The translations under genes were made by a program, and so were the position numbers. This document shows, piece by piece, positions 38,644 through 52,048 of a stretch of 64,000 bases of DNA (position 1 is its first letter; each line of letters starts with the position of its first letter). The notes beneath the pieces are model-generated. The model saw only the letters and a list, made by a program, of their open reading frames with translations, was not told the origin of the DNA and searched no databases. Location of the stretch: the NCBI GenBank assembly GCA_964057225.1, contig OZ059900.1, positions 15,825,638 to 15,889,637 on the forward strand, written 5' to 3'. This DNA comes from Auanema rhodensis. Its lineage: Eukaryota > Nematoda > Chromadorea > Rhabditida > Rhabditidae.

Positions 38644-41037
38644 CAGGGGTTAGAAAATTAAGGAAATTAGCATATTCTGAGGGCACGCCCCTTATGGCTA
38701 ATATTGATTAAATCGATTTTTGTTCATATGAGTCGTCAAATGCAACGAATTTCAGCGTGTTACATACTAAAATGAAGCATTTTACATGCTGAACACTATA
38801 AAAATACAAAAACACAGTATTTCCCATGAGAAATATTTTATTATGCTGGAAAACCAGTTTTTGGAAATTTCGCTGTAAACAAGGTTTTGACTTACGATTT
38901 CATGTGTTCAAACTCATGCAATGTCAATGAAACCTAGCTCAAAATCGTTCCTACAACGTCTAGTTCCACTTTCACGACAACAAAACAGGGGTTAGAAAAT
39001 TAAGGAAATTAGCATATTCTGAGGGCACGCCCCTTATGGCTAATATTGATTAAATCGATTTTTGTTCATATGAGTCGTCAAATGCAACGAATTTCAGCGT
39101 GTTACATACTAAAATGAAGCATTTCACATGCTGAACACTAGAAAAATACAAAAACACAGTATTTCCCATAAGAAATATTTTATTATGCTGGAAAACCAGT
39201 TTTTGGAAAGTTCGCTGTAAACAAGGTTTTGACTTACGATTTCATGTGTTCAAACTCATGCAATGTCAATGAAACCTAGCTCAAAATTGTTCCTACAACG
39301 TCTAGTTCTACTTTCACGACAACAAAACAGGGGTTAGAAAATTAAGGAAATTAGCATATTCTGAGGGCACGCCCTTTATGGCTAATATTGATTAAATCGA
39401 TTTTTGTTCATATGAGTCGTCAAATGCAACGAATTTCAGCGTGTTACATACTAAAATGAAACATTTTACATGCTGAACACTATAAAAATACAAAAACACA
39501 GTATTTCCCATGAGAAATATTTTATTATGCTGGAAAACCAGTTTTTGGAAATTTCGCTGTAAACAAGGTTTTGACTTACGATTTCATGTGTTCAAACTCA
39601 TGCAATGTCAATGAAACCTAGCTCAAAATTGTTCCTACAACGTCTAGTTCCACTTTCACGACAAAAAAACAGGGGTTAGAAAATTAAGGAAATTAGCATA
39701 TTCTGAGGGCACGCCCCTTATGGCTAATATTGATTAAATCGATTTTTGTTCATATGAGTCGTCAAATGAAACGAATTTCAGCGTGTTACATACTAAAATG
39801 AAGCATTTTACATGCTGAACACTAGAAAAATACAAAAACATAGTATTTCCCATGAGAAATATTTTATTATGCTGGAAAACCAGTTTTTGGAAATTTCGCT
39901 GTAAACAAGGTTTTGACTTACGATTTCATGTGTTCAAACTCATGCAATGTCAATGAAACCTAGCTCAAAATTGTTCCTACAACGTCTAGTTCCACTTTCA
40001 CGACAACAAAACAGGGGTTAGAAAGTTAAGGAAATTAGCATATTCTGAGGGCACGCCCCTTATGGCTAATATTGATTAAATCGATTTTTGTTCATATGAG
40101 TCGTCAAATGCAACGAATTTCAGCGTGTTACATACTAAAATGAAGCATTTCACATGCTGAACACTAGAAAAATACAAAAACACAGTATTTCCCATGAGAA
40201 ATATTTTATTATGCTGGAAAACCAGTTTTTGGAAATTTCGCTGTAAACAAGGTTTTGACTTACGATTTCATGTGTTCAAACTCATGCAATGTCAATGAAA
40301 CCTAGCTCAAAATTGTTATTACAACGTCTAGTTCCACTTTCACGACAAAAAAACAGGGGTTAGAAAATTAAGGAAATTAGCATATTCTGAGGGCACGCCT
40401 CTTATGGCTAATATTGATTAAATCGATTTTTGTTCATATGAGTCGTCAAATGCAACGAATTTCAGCGTGTTACATACTAAAATGAAGCATTTTACATGCT
40501 GAACACTAGAAAAATACAAAAACACAGTATTTCCCATGAGAAATATTTTATTATGCTGGAAAACCAGTTTTTGGAAATTTCGCTGTAAACAAGGTTTTGA
40601 CTTACGATTTCATGTGTTCAAACTCATGCAATGTCAATGAAACCTAGCTCAAAATTGTTCCTACAACGTCTAGTTCCACTTTCACGACAACAAAACAGGG
40701 GTTAGAAAATTAAGGAAATTAGCATATTCTGAGGGCACGCCCCTTATGGCTAATATTGATTAAATCGATTTTTGTTCATATGAGTCGTCAAATGCAACGA
40801 ATTTCAGCGTGTTACATACTAAAATGAAGCATTTCACATGCTGAACACTAGAAAAATACAAAAACACAGTATTTCCCATGAGAAATATTTTATTATGCTG
40901 GAAAACCAGTTTTTGGAAATTTCGCTGTAAACAAGGTTTTGACTTACGATTTCATGTGTTCAAACTCATGCAATGTCAATGAAACCTAGCTCAAAATTGT
41001 TATTACAACGTCTAGTTCCACTTTCACGACAAAAAAA
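36935..41037. repeat. 6-monomer duplication, spacing 2051 bp
   Basis: 36935, 37277, 37619, 37961 and 38303 recur at 38986, 39328, 39670, 40012 and 40354 (markers CATAAG with GGAAAGTTCG; CCCTTTATGG; CAAATGAAACG; TTGTTATTAC; GCCTCTTATGG). The sixth monomers differ: 38644 has ACTATAAAA and AAATCGTTCC, while 40696 has TTTCACATG and TTGTTATTAC. The latter is a dimer repeat of 40012, 684 bp earlier. Private changes include AGTTCTAC near 39303, AAACATAGTAT near 39837 and GAAAGTTAAGG near 40021. Confidence 0.82.
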
Positions 41038-41721
41038 CAGGGGTTAGAAAATTAAGGAAATTAGCATATTCTGAGGGCACGCCTCTTATGGCTAATATTG
41101 ATTAAATCGATTTTTGTTCATATGAGTCGTCAAATGCAATTAATTTCAGCGTGTTACATACTAAAATGAAGCATTTTACATGCTGAACACTAAAAAAATA
41201 CAAAAACACAGTATTTCCCATGAGAAATATTTTATTATGCTGGAAAACGAGTTTTTGGAAATTTCGCTGTAAACAAGGTTTTGACTTACGATTTCATGTG
41301 TTCAAACTCATGCAATGTCAATGAAACCTAGCTCAAAATTGTTCCTACAACGTCTAGTTCCACTTTCACGACAAAAAAACAGTGGTTAGAAAATTAAGGA
41401 AATTAGCATATTCTGAGGGCACGCCCTTTATGGCTTATATTGATTAAATCGATTTTTGTTCATATGAGTCGTCAAATGCAACGAATTTCAGCGTGTTACA
41501 TACTAAAATGAAACATTTTACATGCTGAACACTATAAAAATACAAAAACACAGTATTTCCCATGAGAAATATTTTATTATGCTGGAAAACCAGTTTTTGG
41601 AAATTTCGCTGTAAACAAGGTTTTGACTTACGATTTCATGTGTTCAAACTCATGCAATGTCAATGAAACCTAGCTCAAAATTGTTCGTACAACGTCTAGT
41701 TCCACTTTCACGACAAAAAAA
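41038..41721. repeat. Two linker monomers with GCAATTAATTTC and GAAACATT markers
   Basis: 41038 has GCCTCTTATGG, GCAATTAATTTC, CTAAAAAAATAC and AACGAG. 41380 has CAGTGGTTAG (the only altered start word seen), CCCTTTATGGCTTAT and GAAACATTTT. This pair is the motif that becomes frequent in the right-hand zone, for example 50681 with 51023. Confidence 0.75.
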
Positions 41722-43771
41722 CAGGGGTTAGAAAATTAAGGAAATTAGCATATTCTGAGGGCACGCCTCTTATGGCTAATATTGATTAAATCGATTTTTG
41801 TTCATATGAGTCGTCAAATGCAACGAATTTCAGCGTGTTACATACTAAAATGAAGCATTTTACATGCTGAACACTAGAAAAATACAAAAACACAGTTTTT
41901 CCCATGAGAAATATTTTATTATGCTGGAAAACCAGTTTTTGGAAATTTCGCTGTAAACAAGGTTTTGACTTACGATTTCATGTGTTCAAACTCATGCAAT
42001 GTCAATGAAACCTAGCTCAAAATTGTTCGTACAACGTCTAGTTCCACTTTCACGACAAAAAAACAGGGGTTAGAAAATTTAGGAAATTAGCATATTCTGA
42101 GGGCACGCCCCTTATGGCTAATATTGATTAAATCGATTTTTGTTCATATGAGTCGTCAAATGCAACGAATTTCAGCGTGTTACATACTAAAATGAAGTAT
42201 TTTGCATGCTGAACACTAGAAAAATACAAAAACACAGTATTTCCCATGAGAAATATTTTATTATGCTGGAAAACCAGTTTTTGGAAATTTCGCTGTAAAC
42301 AAGGTTTTGACTTACGATTTCATGTGTTCAAACTCATGCAATGTCAATGAAACCTAGCTCAAAATTGTTCCTACAACGTCTAGTTCCACTTTCACGACAA
42401 AAAACAGGGGTTAGAAAATTAAGGAAATTAGCATAATCTGAGGGCACGCCCCTTATGGCTAATATTGATTAAATCGATTTTTGTTCATATGAGTCGTCAA
42501 ATGCAACGAATTTCAGCGTGTCACATACTTAAATGAAGCATTTTACATGCTGAACACTAGAAAAATACAAAAACACAGTATTTCCCATGAGAAATATTTT
42601 ATTATGCTGGAAAACCAGTTTTTGGAATTTTCGCTGTAAACAAGGTTTTGACTTACGATTTCATGTGTTCAAACTCATGCAATGTCAAAGAAATCTAGCT
42701 CAAAATTGTTCCTACAACGTCTAGTTCCACTTTCACGACAAAAAAACAGGGGTTAGAAAATTAAGGAAATTAGCATATTCTGAGGGCACGCCTCTTATGG
42801 CTAATATTGATTAAATCGATTTTTGTTCATATGAGTCGTCAAATGCAACGAATTTCAGCGTGTTACATACTAAAATGAAGCATTTTACATGCTGAACACT
42901 AGAAAATTACAAAAACACAGTTTTTCCCATGAGAAATATTTTATTATGCTGGAAAACCAGTTTTTGGAAATTTCGCTGTAAACAAGGTTTTGACTTACGA
43001 TTTCATGTGTTCAAACTCATGCAATGTCAATGAAACCTAGCTCAAAATTGTTCGTACAACGTCTAGTTCCACTTTCACGACAAAAAAACAGGGGTTAGAA
43101 AATTTAGGAAATTAGCATATTCTGAGGGCACGCCCCTTATGGCTAATATTGATTAAATCGATTTTTGTTCATATGAGTCGTCAAATGCAACGAATTTCAG
43201 CGTGTTACATACTAAAATGAAGTATTTTGCATGCTGAACACTAGAAAAATACAAAAACACAGTATTTCCCATGAGAAATATTTTATTATGCTGGAAAACC
43301 AGTTTTTGGAAATTTCGCTGTAAACAAGGTTTTGACTTACGATTTCATGTGTTCAAACTCATGCAATGTCAATGAAACCTAGCTCAAAATTGTTCCTACA
43401 ACGTCTAGTTCCACTTTCATGACAAAAAACAGGGGTTAGAAAATTAAGGAAATTAGCATAATCTGAGGGCACGCCCCTTATGGCTAATATTGATTAAATC
43501 GATTTTTGTTCATATGAGTCGTCAAATGCAACGAATTTCAGCGTGTCACATACTTAAATGAAGCATTTTACATGCTGAACACTAGAAAAATACAAAAACA
43601 CAGTATTTCCCATGAGAAATATTTTATTATGCTGGAAAACCACTTTTTGGAAATTTCGCTGTAAACAAGGTTTTGACTTACGATTTCATGTGTTCAAACT
43701 CATGCAATGTCAATGAAACCTAGCTCAAAACTGTTCCTACAACGTCTAGTTCCACTTTCACGACAAAAAAA
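41722..43771. repeat. Trimer duplication, 2 x 1025 bp
   Basis: 41722, 42064 and 42405 are repeated at 42747, 43089 and 43430 (markers GTTTTTCCC, TATTTTGCATG, GCATAATCTG with GTGTCACATAC). The third members differ: 42405 has TTTTTGGAATTTTCG and AAGAAATCTAGC, 43430 has CCACTTTTTGG and AAAACTGTTCC. Private changes are AGAAAATTAC near 42901 and TTCATGAC near 43418. Confidence 0.85.
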
Positions 43772-46235
43772 CAGGGGTTAGAAAATTAAGGAAATTAGCA
43801 TATTCTGAGGGCACGACCCTTATGGCTAATATTGATTAAATCGATTTTTGTTCATATGAGTCGTCAAATGCAACGAATTTCAGCGTGTTACATACTAAAA
43901 TGAAGCATTTTACATGCTGAACACCATAAAAATACAAAAACACAGTATTTCCCATGAGAAATATTTTATTATGCTGGAAAACCAGTTTTTGGAAGTTTCG
44001 CTGTAAACAAGGTTTTGACTTACGATTTCATGTGTTCAAACTCATGCAATGTCAATGAAACCTAGCTCAAAATTGTTCCTACAACGTCTAATTCCACTTT
44101 CACGACAAAAAAACAGGGGTTAGAAAATTAAGGAAATTAGCATATTCTGAGGGCACGCCCCTTATGGCTAATATTGATTAAATCGATTTTTGTTCATATG
44201 AGTCGTCAAATGCAACGAATTTCAGCGTGTTACATACTAAAATGAAGCATTTTACATGCTGAACACTATAAAAATACAAAAACACAGTATTTCCCATGAG
44301 AAATATTTTATTATGCTGGAAAACCAGTTTTTGGAAATTTCGCTGTAAACAAGGTTTTGACTTACGATTTCATGTGTTCAAACTCATGCAATGTCAATGA
44401 AACCTAGCTCAAAATTGTTCCTACAACGTCTAGTTCCACTTTCACGACAAAAAACAGGGGTTAGAAAATTAAGGAAATTAGCATATTCTGAGGGCACGCC
44501 CCTTATGGCTAATATTGATTAAATCGATTTTTGTTCATATGAGTCGTCAAATGCAACGAATTTCAGCGTGTTACATACTAAAATGAAGCATTTTACATGC
44601 TGAACACTAGAAAAATACAAAAACACAGTATTTCCCATGAGAAATATTTTATTATGCTGGAAAACCAGTTTTTGGAAATTTCGCTGTAAACAAGGTTTTG
44701 ACTTACGATTTCATGTGTTCAAACTCATGCAATGTCAATGAAACCTAGCTCAAAATTGTTCCTACAACGTCTAGTTCCACTTTCACGACAACAAAACAGG
44801 GGTTAGAAAATTAAGGAAATTAGCATATTCTGAGGGCACGCCCCTTATGGCTAATATTGATTAAATCGATTTTTGTTCATATGAGTCGTCAAATGCAACG
44901 AATTTCAGCGTGTTACATACTAAAATGAAGCATTTCACATGCTGAACACTAGAAAAATACAAAAACACAGTATTTCCCATAAGAAATATTTTATTATGCT
45001 GGAAAACCAGTTTTTGGAAAGTTCGCTGTAAACAAGGTTTTGACTTACGATTTCATGTGTTCAAACTCATGCAATGTCAATGAAACCTAGCTCAAAATTG
45101 TTCCTACAACGTCTAGTTCCACTTTCACGACAACAAAACAGGGGTTAGAAAATTAAGGAAATTAGCATATTCTGAGGGCACGCCCTTTATGGCTAATATT
45201 GATTAAATCGATTTTTGTTCATATGAGTCGTCAAATGCAACGAATTTCAGCGTGTTACATACTAAAATGAAACATTTTACATGCTGAACACTATAAAAAT
45301 ACAAAAACACAGTATTTCCCATGAGAAATATTTTATTATGCTGGAAAACCAGTTTTTGGAAATTTCGCTGTAAACAAGGTTTTGACTTACGATTTCATGT
45401 GTTCAAACTCATGCAATGTCAATGAAACCTAGCTCAAAATTGTTCCTACAACGTCTAGTTCCACTTTCACGACAAAAAAACAGGGGTTAGAAAATTAAGG
45501 AAATTAGCATATTCTGAGGGCACGCCCCTTATGGCTAATATTGATTAAATCGATTTTTGTTCATATGAGTCGTCAAATGAAACGAATTTCAGCGTGTTAC
45601 ATACTAAAATGAAGCATTTTACATGCTGAACACTAGAAAAATACAAAAACACAGTATTTCCCATGAGAAATATTTTATTATGCTGGAAAACCAGTTTTTG
45701 AACACTAGAAAAATACAAAAACACAGTATTTCCCATGAGAAATATTTTATTATGCTGGAAAACCAGTTTTTGAAATTTCGCTGTAAACAAGGTTTTGACT
45801 TACGATTTCATGTGTTCAAACTCATGCAATGTCAATGAAACCTAGCTCAAAATTGTTATTACAACGTCTAGTTCCACTTTCACGACAAAAAAACAGGGGT
45901 TAGAAAATTAAGGAAATTAGCATATTCTGAGGGCACGCCTCTTATGGCTAATATTGATTAAATCGATTTTTGTTCATATGAGTCGTCAAATGCAACGAAT
46001 TTCAGCGTGTTACATACTAAAATGAAGCATTTTACATGCTGAACACTATAAAAATACAAAAACACAGTATTTCCCATGAGAAATATTTTATTATGCTGGA
46101 AAACCAGTTTTTGGAAATTTCGCTGTAAACAAGGTTTTGACTTACGATTTCATGTGTTCAAACTCATGCAATGTCAATGAAACCTAGCTCAAAATTGTTC
46201 CTACAACGTCTAGTTCCACTTTCACGACAACAAAA
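42747..46235. repeat. 10-monomer block, copy 2 (3489 bp, shortened by fusion)
   Basis: 42747, 43089, 43430, 43772, 44114, 44455, 44797, 45139, 45481 and 45894 match 34885 to 38643 in order, offset by 7862 bp up to the fusion. The block is 270 bp shorter than copy 1, because two monomers are replaced by the single 413-bp monomer at 45481 and the last monomer is 1 bp longer. Distinctive markers CACGACCCTT, CACCATAAAA and GGAAGTTTCG occur in both. Confidence 0.87.
45481..45893. repeat. Fused monomer, 413 bp, with a 72-bp direct repeat at 45629-45772
   Basis: The left part (CAAATGAAACG, GCATTTTACATG) is of the 37619 type up to offset 220. At 45700/45701 it joins offset 149 of a 37961-type monomer, shown by the TTGTTATTAC end. 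The result is an exact 72-bp direct repeat, 45629-45700 and 45701-45772. The two parents lie intact and adjacent at 37619-38302, so about 270 bp were lost, with TG shared at the junction. One further G is missing after 45772, where the usual TTTTTGG reads TTTTTG. The 72-bp repeat is a multiple of three and so opens 71- and 81-codon reading frames on the two strands, which I regard as accidental. Confidence 0.9.
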
Positions 46236-48970
46236 CAGGGGTTAGAAAATTAAGGAAATTAGCATATTCTGAGGGCACGCCCCTTATGGCTAATATTGAT
46301 TAAATCGATTTTTGTTCATATGAGTCGTCAAATGCAACGAATTTCAGCGTGTCACATACTTAAATGAAGCATTTTACATGCTGAACACTAGAAAAATACA
46401 AAAACACAGTATTTCCCATGAGAAATATTTTATTATGCTGGAAAACCAGTTTTTGGAATTTTCGCTGTAAACAAGGTTTTGACTTACGATTTCATGTGTT
46501 CAAACTCATGCAATGTCAATGAAATCTAGCTCAAAATTGTTCCTACAACGTCTAGTTCCACTTTCACGACAAAAAAACAGGGGTTAGAAAATTAAGGAAA
46601 TTAGCATATTCTGAGGGCACGCCTCTTATGGCTAATATTGATTAAATCGATTTTTGTTCATATGAGTCGTCAAATGCAACGAATTTCAGCGTGTTACATA
46701 CTAAAATGAAGCATTTTACATGCTGAACACTAGAAAAATACAAAAACACAGTTTTTCCCATGAGAAATATTTTATTATGCTGGAAAACCAGTTTTTGGAA
46801 ATTTCGCTGTAAACAAGGTTTTGACTTACGATTTCATGTGTTCAAACTCATGCAATGTCAATGAAACCTAGCTCAAAATTGTTCGTACAACGTCTAGTTC
46901 CACTTTCACGACAAAAAAACAGGGGTTAGAAAATTTAGGAAATTAGCATATTCTGAGGGCACGCCCCTTATGGCTAATATTGATTAAATCGATTTTTGTT
47001 CATATGAGTCGTCAAATGCAACGAATTTCAGCGTGTTACATACTAAAATGAAGTATTTTGCATGCTGAACACTAGAAAAATACAAAAACACAGTATTTCC
47101 CATGAGAAATATTTTATTATGCTGGAAAACCAGTTTTTGGAAATTTCGCTGTAAACAAGGTTTTGACTTACGATTTCATGTGTTCAAACTCATGCAATGT
47201 CAATGAAACCTAGCTCAAAATTGTTCCTACAACGTCTAGTTCCACTTTCACGACAAAAAACAGGGGTTAGAAAATTAAGGAAATTAGCATAATCTGAGGG
47301 CACGCCCCTTATGGCTAATATTGATTAAATCGATTTTTGTTCATATGAGTCGTCAAATGCAACGAATTTCAGCGTGTCACATACTTAAATGAAGCATTTT
47401 ACATGCTGAACACTAGAAAAATACAAAAACACAGTATTTCCCATGAGAAATATTTTATTATGCTGGAAAACCACTTTTTGGAAATTTCGCTGTAAACAAG
47501 GTTTTGACTTACGATTTCATGTGTTCAAACTCATGCAATGTCAATGAAACCTAGCTCAAAACTGTTCCTACAACGTCTAGTTCCACTTTCACGACAAAAA
47601 AACAGGGGTTAGAAAATTAAGGAAATTAGCATATTCTGAGGGCACGACCCTTATGGCTAATATTGATTAAATCGATTTTTGTTCATATGAGTCGTCAAAT
47701 GCAACGAATTTCAGCGTGTTACATACTAAAATGAAGCATTTTACATGCTGAACACCATAAAAATACAAAAACACAGTATTTCCCATGAGAAATATTTTAT
47801 TATGCTGGAAAACCAGTTTTTGGAAGTTTCGCTGTAAACAAGGTTTTGACTTACGATTTCATGTGTTCAAACTCATGCAATGTCAATGAAACCTAGCTCA
47901 AAATTGTTCCTACAACGTCTAATTCCACTTTCACGACAAAAAAACAGGGGTTAGAAAATTAAGGAAATTAGCATATTCTGAGGGCACGCCCCTTATGGCT
48001 AATATTGATTAAATCGATTTTTGTTCATATGAGTCGTCAAATGCAACGAATTTCAGCGTGTTACATACTAAAATGAAGCATTTTACATGCTGAACACTAT
48101 AAAAATACAAAAACACAGTATTTCCCATGAGAAAGATTTTATTATGCTGGAAAACCAGTTTTTGGAAATTTCGCTGTAAACAAGGTTTTGACTTACGATT
48201 TCATGTGTTCAAACTCATGCAATGTCAATGAAACCTAGCTCAAAATTGTTCGTACAACGTCTAGTTCCACTTTCACGACAAAAAAACAGGGGTTAGAAAA
48301 TTAAGGAAATTAGCATATTCTGAGGGCACGCCCCTTATGGCTAATATTGATTTAATCGATTTTTGTTCATATGAGTCGTCAAATGCAACGAATTTCAGCG
48401 TGTTACATACTAAAATGAACCATTTTACATGCTGAACACTAGAAAAATACAAAAACACAGTATTTCCCATGAGAAATATTTTATTATGCTGGAAAACCAG
48501 TTTTTGGAAATTTCGCTGTAAACAAGGTTTTGACTTACGATTTCATGTGTTCAAACTCATGCAATGTCAATGAAACCTAGCTCAAAATTGTTCGTACAAC
48601 GTCTAGTTCCACTTTCACGACAAAAAAACAGGGGTTAGAAAATTAAGGAAATTAGCATATTCTGAGGGCACGCCCCTTATGGCTAATATTGATTAAATCG
48701 ATTTTTGTTCATATGAGTCGTCAAATGCAATTAATTTCAGCGTGTTACATACTAAAATGAAGCATTTTACATGCTGAACACTAAAAAAATACAAAAACAC
48801 AGTATTTCCCATGAGAAATATTTTATTATGCTGGAAAACGAGTTTTTGGAAATTTCGCTGTAAACAAGGTTTTGACTTACGATTTCATGTGTTCAAACTC
48901 ATGCAATGTCAATGAAACCTAGCTCAAAATTGTTCCTACAACGTCTAGTTCCACTTTCACGACAAAAAAA
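46236..48970. repeat. Eight monomers: third, partial copy of the 34885-type block, then transition
   Basis: 46236 resembles 42405 (GTGTCACATAC, GGAATTTTCG, GAAATCTAGC) but with a left end like the GACAACAAAAC class. 46578, 46920, 47261, 47603 and 47945 match 42747 to 44114 in order (GTTTTTCCC, TATTTTGCATG, CCACTTTTTGG, CACGACCCTT, ACTATAAAA). 48287 has two private changes: GATTTAATCG (A to T at 48353) and GAACCATTTT. 48629 has GCAATTAATTTC and AACGAG. This is where left-type and right-type units meet. Confidence 0.8.
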
Positions 48971-50680
48971 CAGGGGTTAGAAAATTAAGGAAATTAGCAT
49001 ATTCTGAGGGCACGCCCTTTATGGCTAATATTGATTAAATCGATTTTTGTTCATATGAGTCGTCAAATGCAACGAATTTCAGCGTGTTACATACTAAAAT
49101 GAAACATTTTACATGCTGAACACTATAAAAATACAAAAACACAGTATTTCCCATGAGAAATATTTTATTATGCTGGAAAACCAGTTTTTGGAAATTTCGC
49201 TGTAAACAAGGTTTTGACTTACGATTTCATGTGTTCAAACTCATGCAATGTCAATGAAACCTAGCTCAAAATTGTTCCTACAACGTCTAGTTCCACTTTC
49301 ACGACAAAAAAACAGGGGTTAGAAAATTAAGGAAATTAGCATATTCTGAGGGCACGCCCCTTATGGCTAATATTGATTAAATCGATTTTTGTTCATATGA
49401 GTCGTCAAATGAAACGAATTTCAGCGTGTTACATACTAAAATGAAGCATTTTACATGCTGAACACTAGAAAAATACAAAAACACAGTATTTCCCATGAGA
49501 AATATTTTATTATGCTGGAAAACCAGTTTTTGGAAATTTCGCTGTAAACAAGGTTTTGACTTACGATTTCATGTGTTCAAACTCATGCAATGTCAATGAA
49601 ACCTAGCTCAAAATTGTTCCTACAACGTCTAGTTCCACTTTCACGACAACAAAACAGGGGTTAGAAAATTAAGGAAATTAGCATATTCTGAGGGCACGCC
49701 CCTTATGGCTAATATTGATTAAATCGATTTTTGTTCATATGAGTCGTCAAATGCAACGAATTTCAGCGTGTTACATACTAAAATGAAGCATTTCACATGC
49801 TGAACACTAAAAAAATACAAAAACACAGTATTTCCTATGAGAAATATTTTATTATGCTGGAAAACCAGTTTTTGGAAATTTCGCTGTAAACAAGGTTTTG
49901 ACTTACGATTTCATGTGTTCAAACTCATGCAATGTCAATGAAACCTAGCTCAAAATTGTTCCTACAACGTCTAGTTCCACTTTCACGACAAAAAAACAGG
50001 GGTTAGAAAATTAAGGAAATTAGCATATTCTGAGGGCACGCCTCTTATGGCTAATATTGATTAAATCGATTTTTGTTCATATGAGTCGTCAAATGCAACG
50101 AATTTCAGCGTGTTACATACTAAAATGAAGCATTTTACATGCTGAACACTATAAAAATACAAAAACACAGTATTTCCCATGAGAAATATTTTATTATGCT
50201 GGAAAACCAGTTTTTGGAAATTTCGCTGTAAACAAGGTTTTGACTTACGATTTCATGTGTTCAAACTCATGCAATGTCAATGAAACCTAGCTCAAAATTG
50301 TTCCTACAACGTCTAGTTCCACTTTCACGACAACAAAACAGGGGTTAGAAAATTAAGGAAATTAGCATATTCTGAGGGCACGCCCCTTATGGCTAATATT
50401 GATTAAATCGATTTTTGTTCATATGAGTCGTCAAATGCAACGAATTTCAGCGTGTTACATACTAAAATGAAGCATTTCACATGCTGAACACTAGAAAAAT
50501 ACAAAAACACAGTATTTCCCATGAGAAATATTTTATTATGCTGGAAAACCAGTTTTTGGAAATTTCGCTGTAAACAAGGTTTTGACTTACGATTTCATGT
50601 GTTCAAACTCATGCAATGTCAATGAAACCTAGCTCAAAATTGTTCGTACAACGTCTAGTTCCACTTTCACGACAAAAAAA

Positions 50681-52048
50681 CAGGGGTTAGAAAATTGAGG
50701 AAATTAGCATATTCTGAGGGCACGCCCCTTATGGCTAATATTGATTAAATCGATTTTTGTTCATATGAGTCGTCAAATGCAATTAATTTCAGCGTGTCAC
50801 ATACTAAAATGAAGCATTTTACATGCTGAACACTAAAAAAATACAAAAACACAGTATTTCCCATGAGAAATATTTTATTATGCTGGAAAACGAGTTTTTG
50901 GAAATTTCGCTGTAAACAAGGTTTTGACTTACGATTTCATGTGTTCAAACTCATGCAATGTCAATGAAATCTAGCTCAAAATTGTTCCTACAACGTCTAG
51001 TTCCACTTTCACGACAAAAAAACAGGGGTTAGAAAATTAAGGAAATTAGCAGATTCTGAGGGCACGCCCTTTATGGCTTATATTGATTAAATCGATTTTT
51101 GTTCATATGAGTCGTCAAATGCAACGAATTTCAGCGTGTTACATACTAAAATGAAACATTTTACATGCTGAACACTATAAAAATACAAAAACACAGTATT
51201 TCCCATGAGAAATATTTTATTATGCTGGAAAACCAGTTTTTGGAAATTTCGCTGTAAACAAGGTTTTGACTTACGATTTCATGTGTTCAAACTCATGCAA
51301 TGTCAATGAAACCTAGCTCAAAATTGTTCGTACAACGTCTAGTTCCACTTTCACGACAAAAAAACAGGGGTTAGAAAATTGAGGAAATTAGCATATTCTG
51401 AGGGCACGCCCCTTATGGCTAATATTGATTAAATCGATTTTTGTTCATATGAGTCGTCAAATGCAATTAATTTCAGCGTGTCACATACTAAAATGAAGCA
51501 TTTTACATGCTGAACACTAAAAAAATACAAAAACACAGTATTTCCCATGAGAAATATTTTATTATGCTGGAAAACGAGTTTTTGGAAATTTCGCTGTAAA
51601 CAAGGTTTTGACTTACGATTTCATGTGTTCAAACTCATGCAATGTCAATGAAATCTAGCTCAAAATTGTTCCTACAACGTCTAGTTCCACTTTCACGACA
51701 AAAAAACAGGGGTTAGAAAATTAAGGAAATTAGCAGATTCTGAGGGCACGCCCTTTATGGCTTATATTGATTAAATCGATTTTTGTTCATATGAGTCGTC
51801 AAATGCAACGAATTTCAGCGTGTTACATACTAAAATGAAACATTTTACATGCTGAACACTATAAAAATACAAAAACACAGTATTTCCCATGAGAAATATT
51901 TTATTATGCTGGAAAACCAGTTTTTGGAAATTTCGCTGTAAACAAGGTTTTGACTTACGATTTCATGTGTTCAAACTCATGCAATGTCAATGAAACCTAG
52001 CTCAAAATTGTTCCTACAACGTCTAGTTCCACTTTCACGACAACAAAA
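50681..52048. repeat. Dimer tandem duplication, 2 x 684 bp
   Basis: 50681 (GAAAATTGAGG, GCAATTAATTTC, GTGTCACATAC, AACGAG, GAAATCTAGC) and 51023 (GCAGATTCTG, CCCTTTATGGCTTAT, GAAACATTTT) are repeated at 51365 and 51707. They differ only at the right end: 51023 ends TTCGTAC with an uninterrupted A-run, 51707 ends TTCCTAC with GACAACAAAAC. Related dimers recur at 53759-54442 and 54443-55126. Confidence 0.88.

Noticed and set aside
45545-45790. 81-codon open reading frame on the - strand
   Set aside because: This is the opposite strand of the same fused monomer; the repeated 24-residue stretch is just the 72-bp repeat read twice. No start context or similarity to a known protein family is visible.
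45623-45838. 71-codon open reading frame on the + strand
   Set aside because: It exists only because the fused monomer holds an in-frame 72-bp direct repeat. It is made of satellite sequence, has no counterpart in the other 185 monomers and ends in ordinary repeat.
48273-48470. 65-codon open reading frame on the - strand
   Set aside because: A single A-to-T change at 48353 removes a TAA stop that is present on the minus strand of the standard monomer. This is a chance readthrough of satellite DNA.
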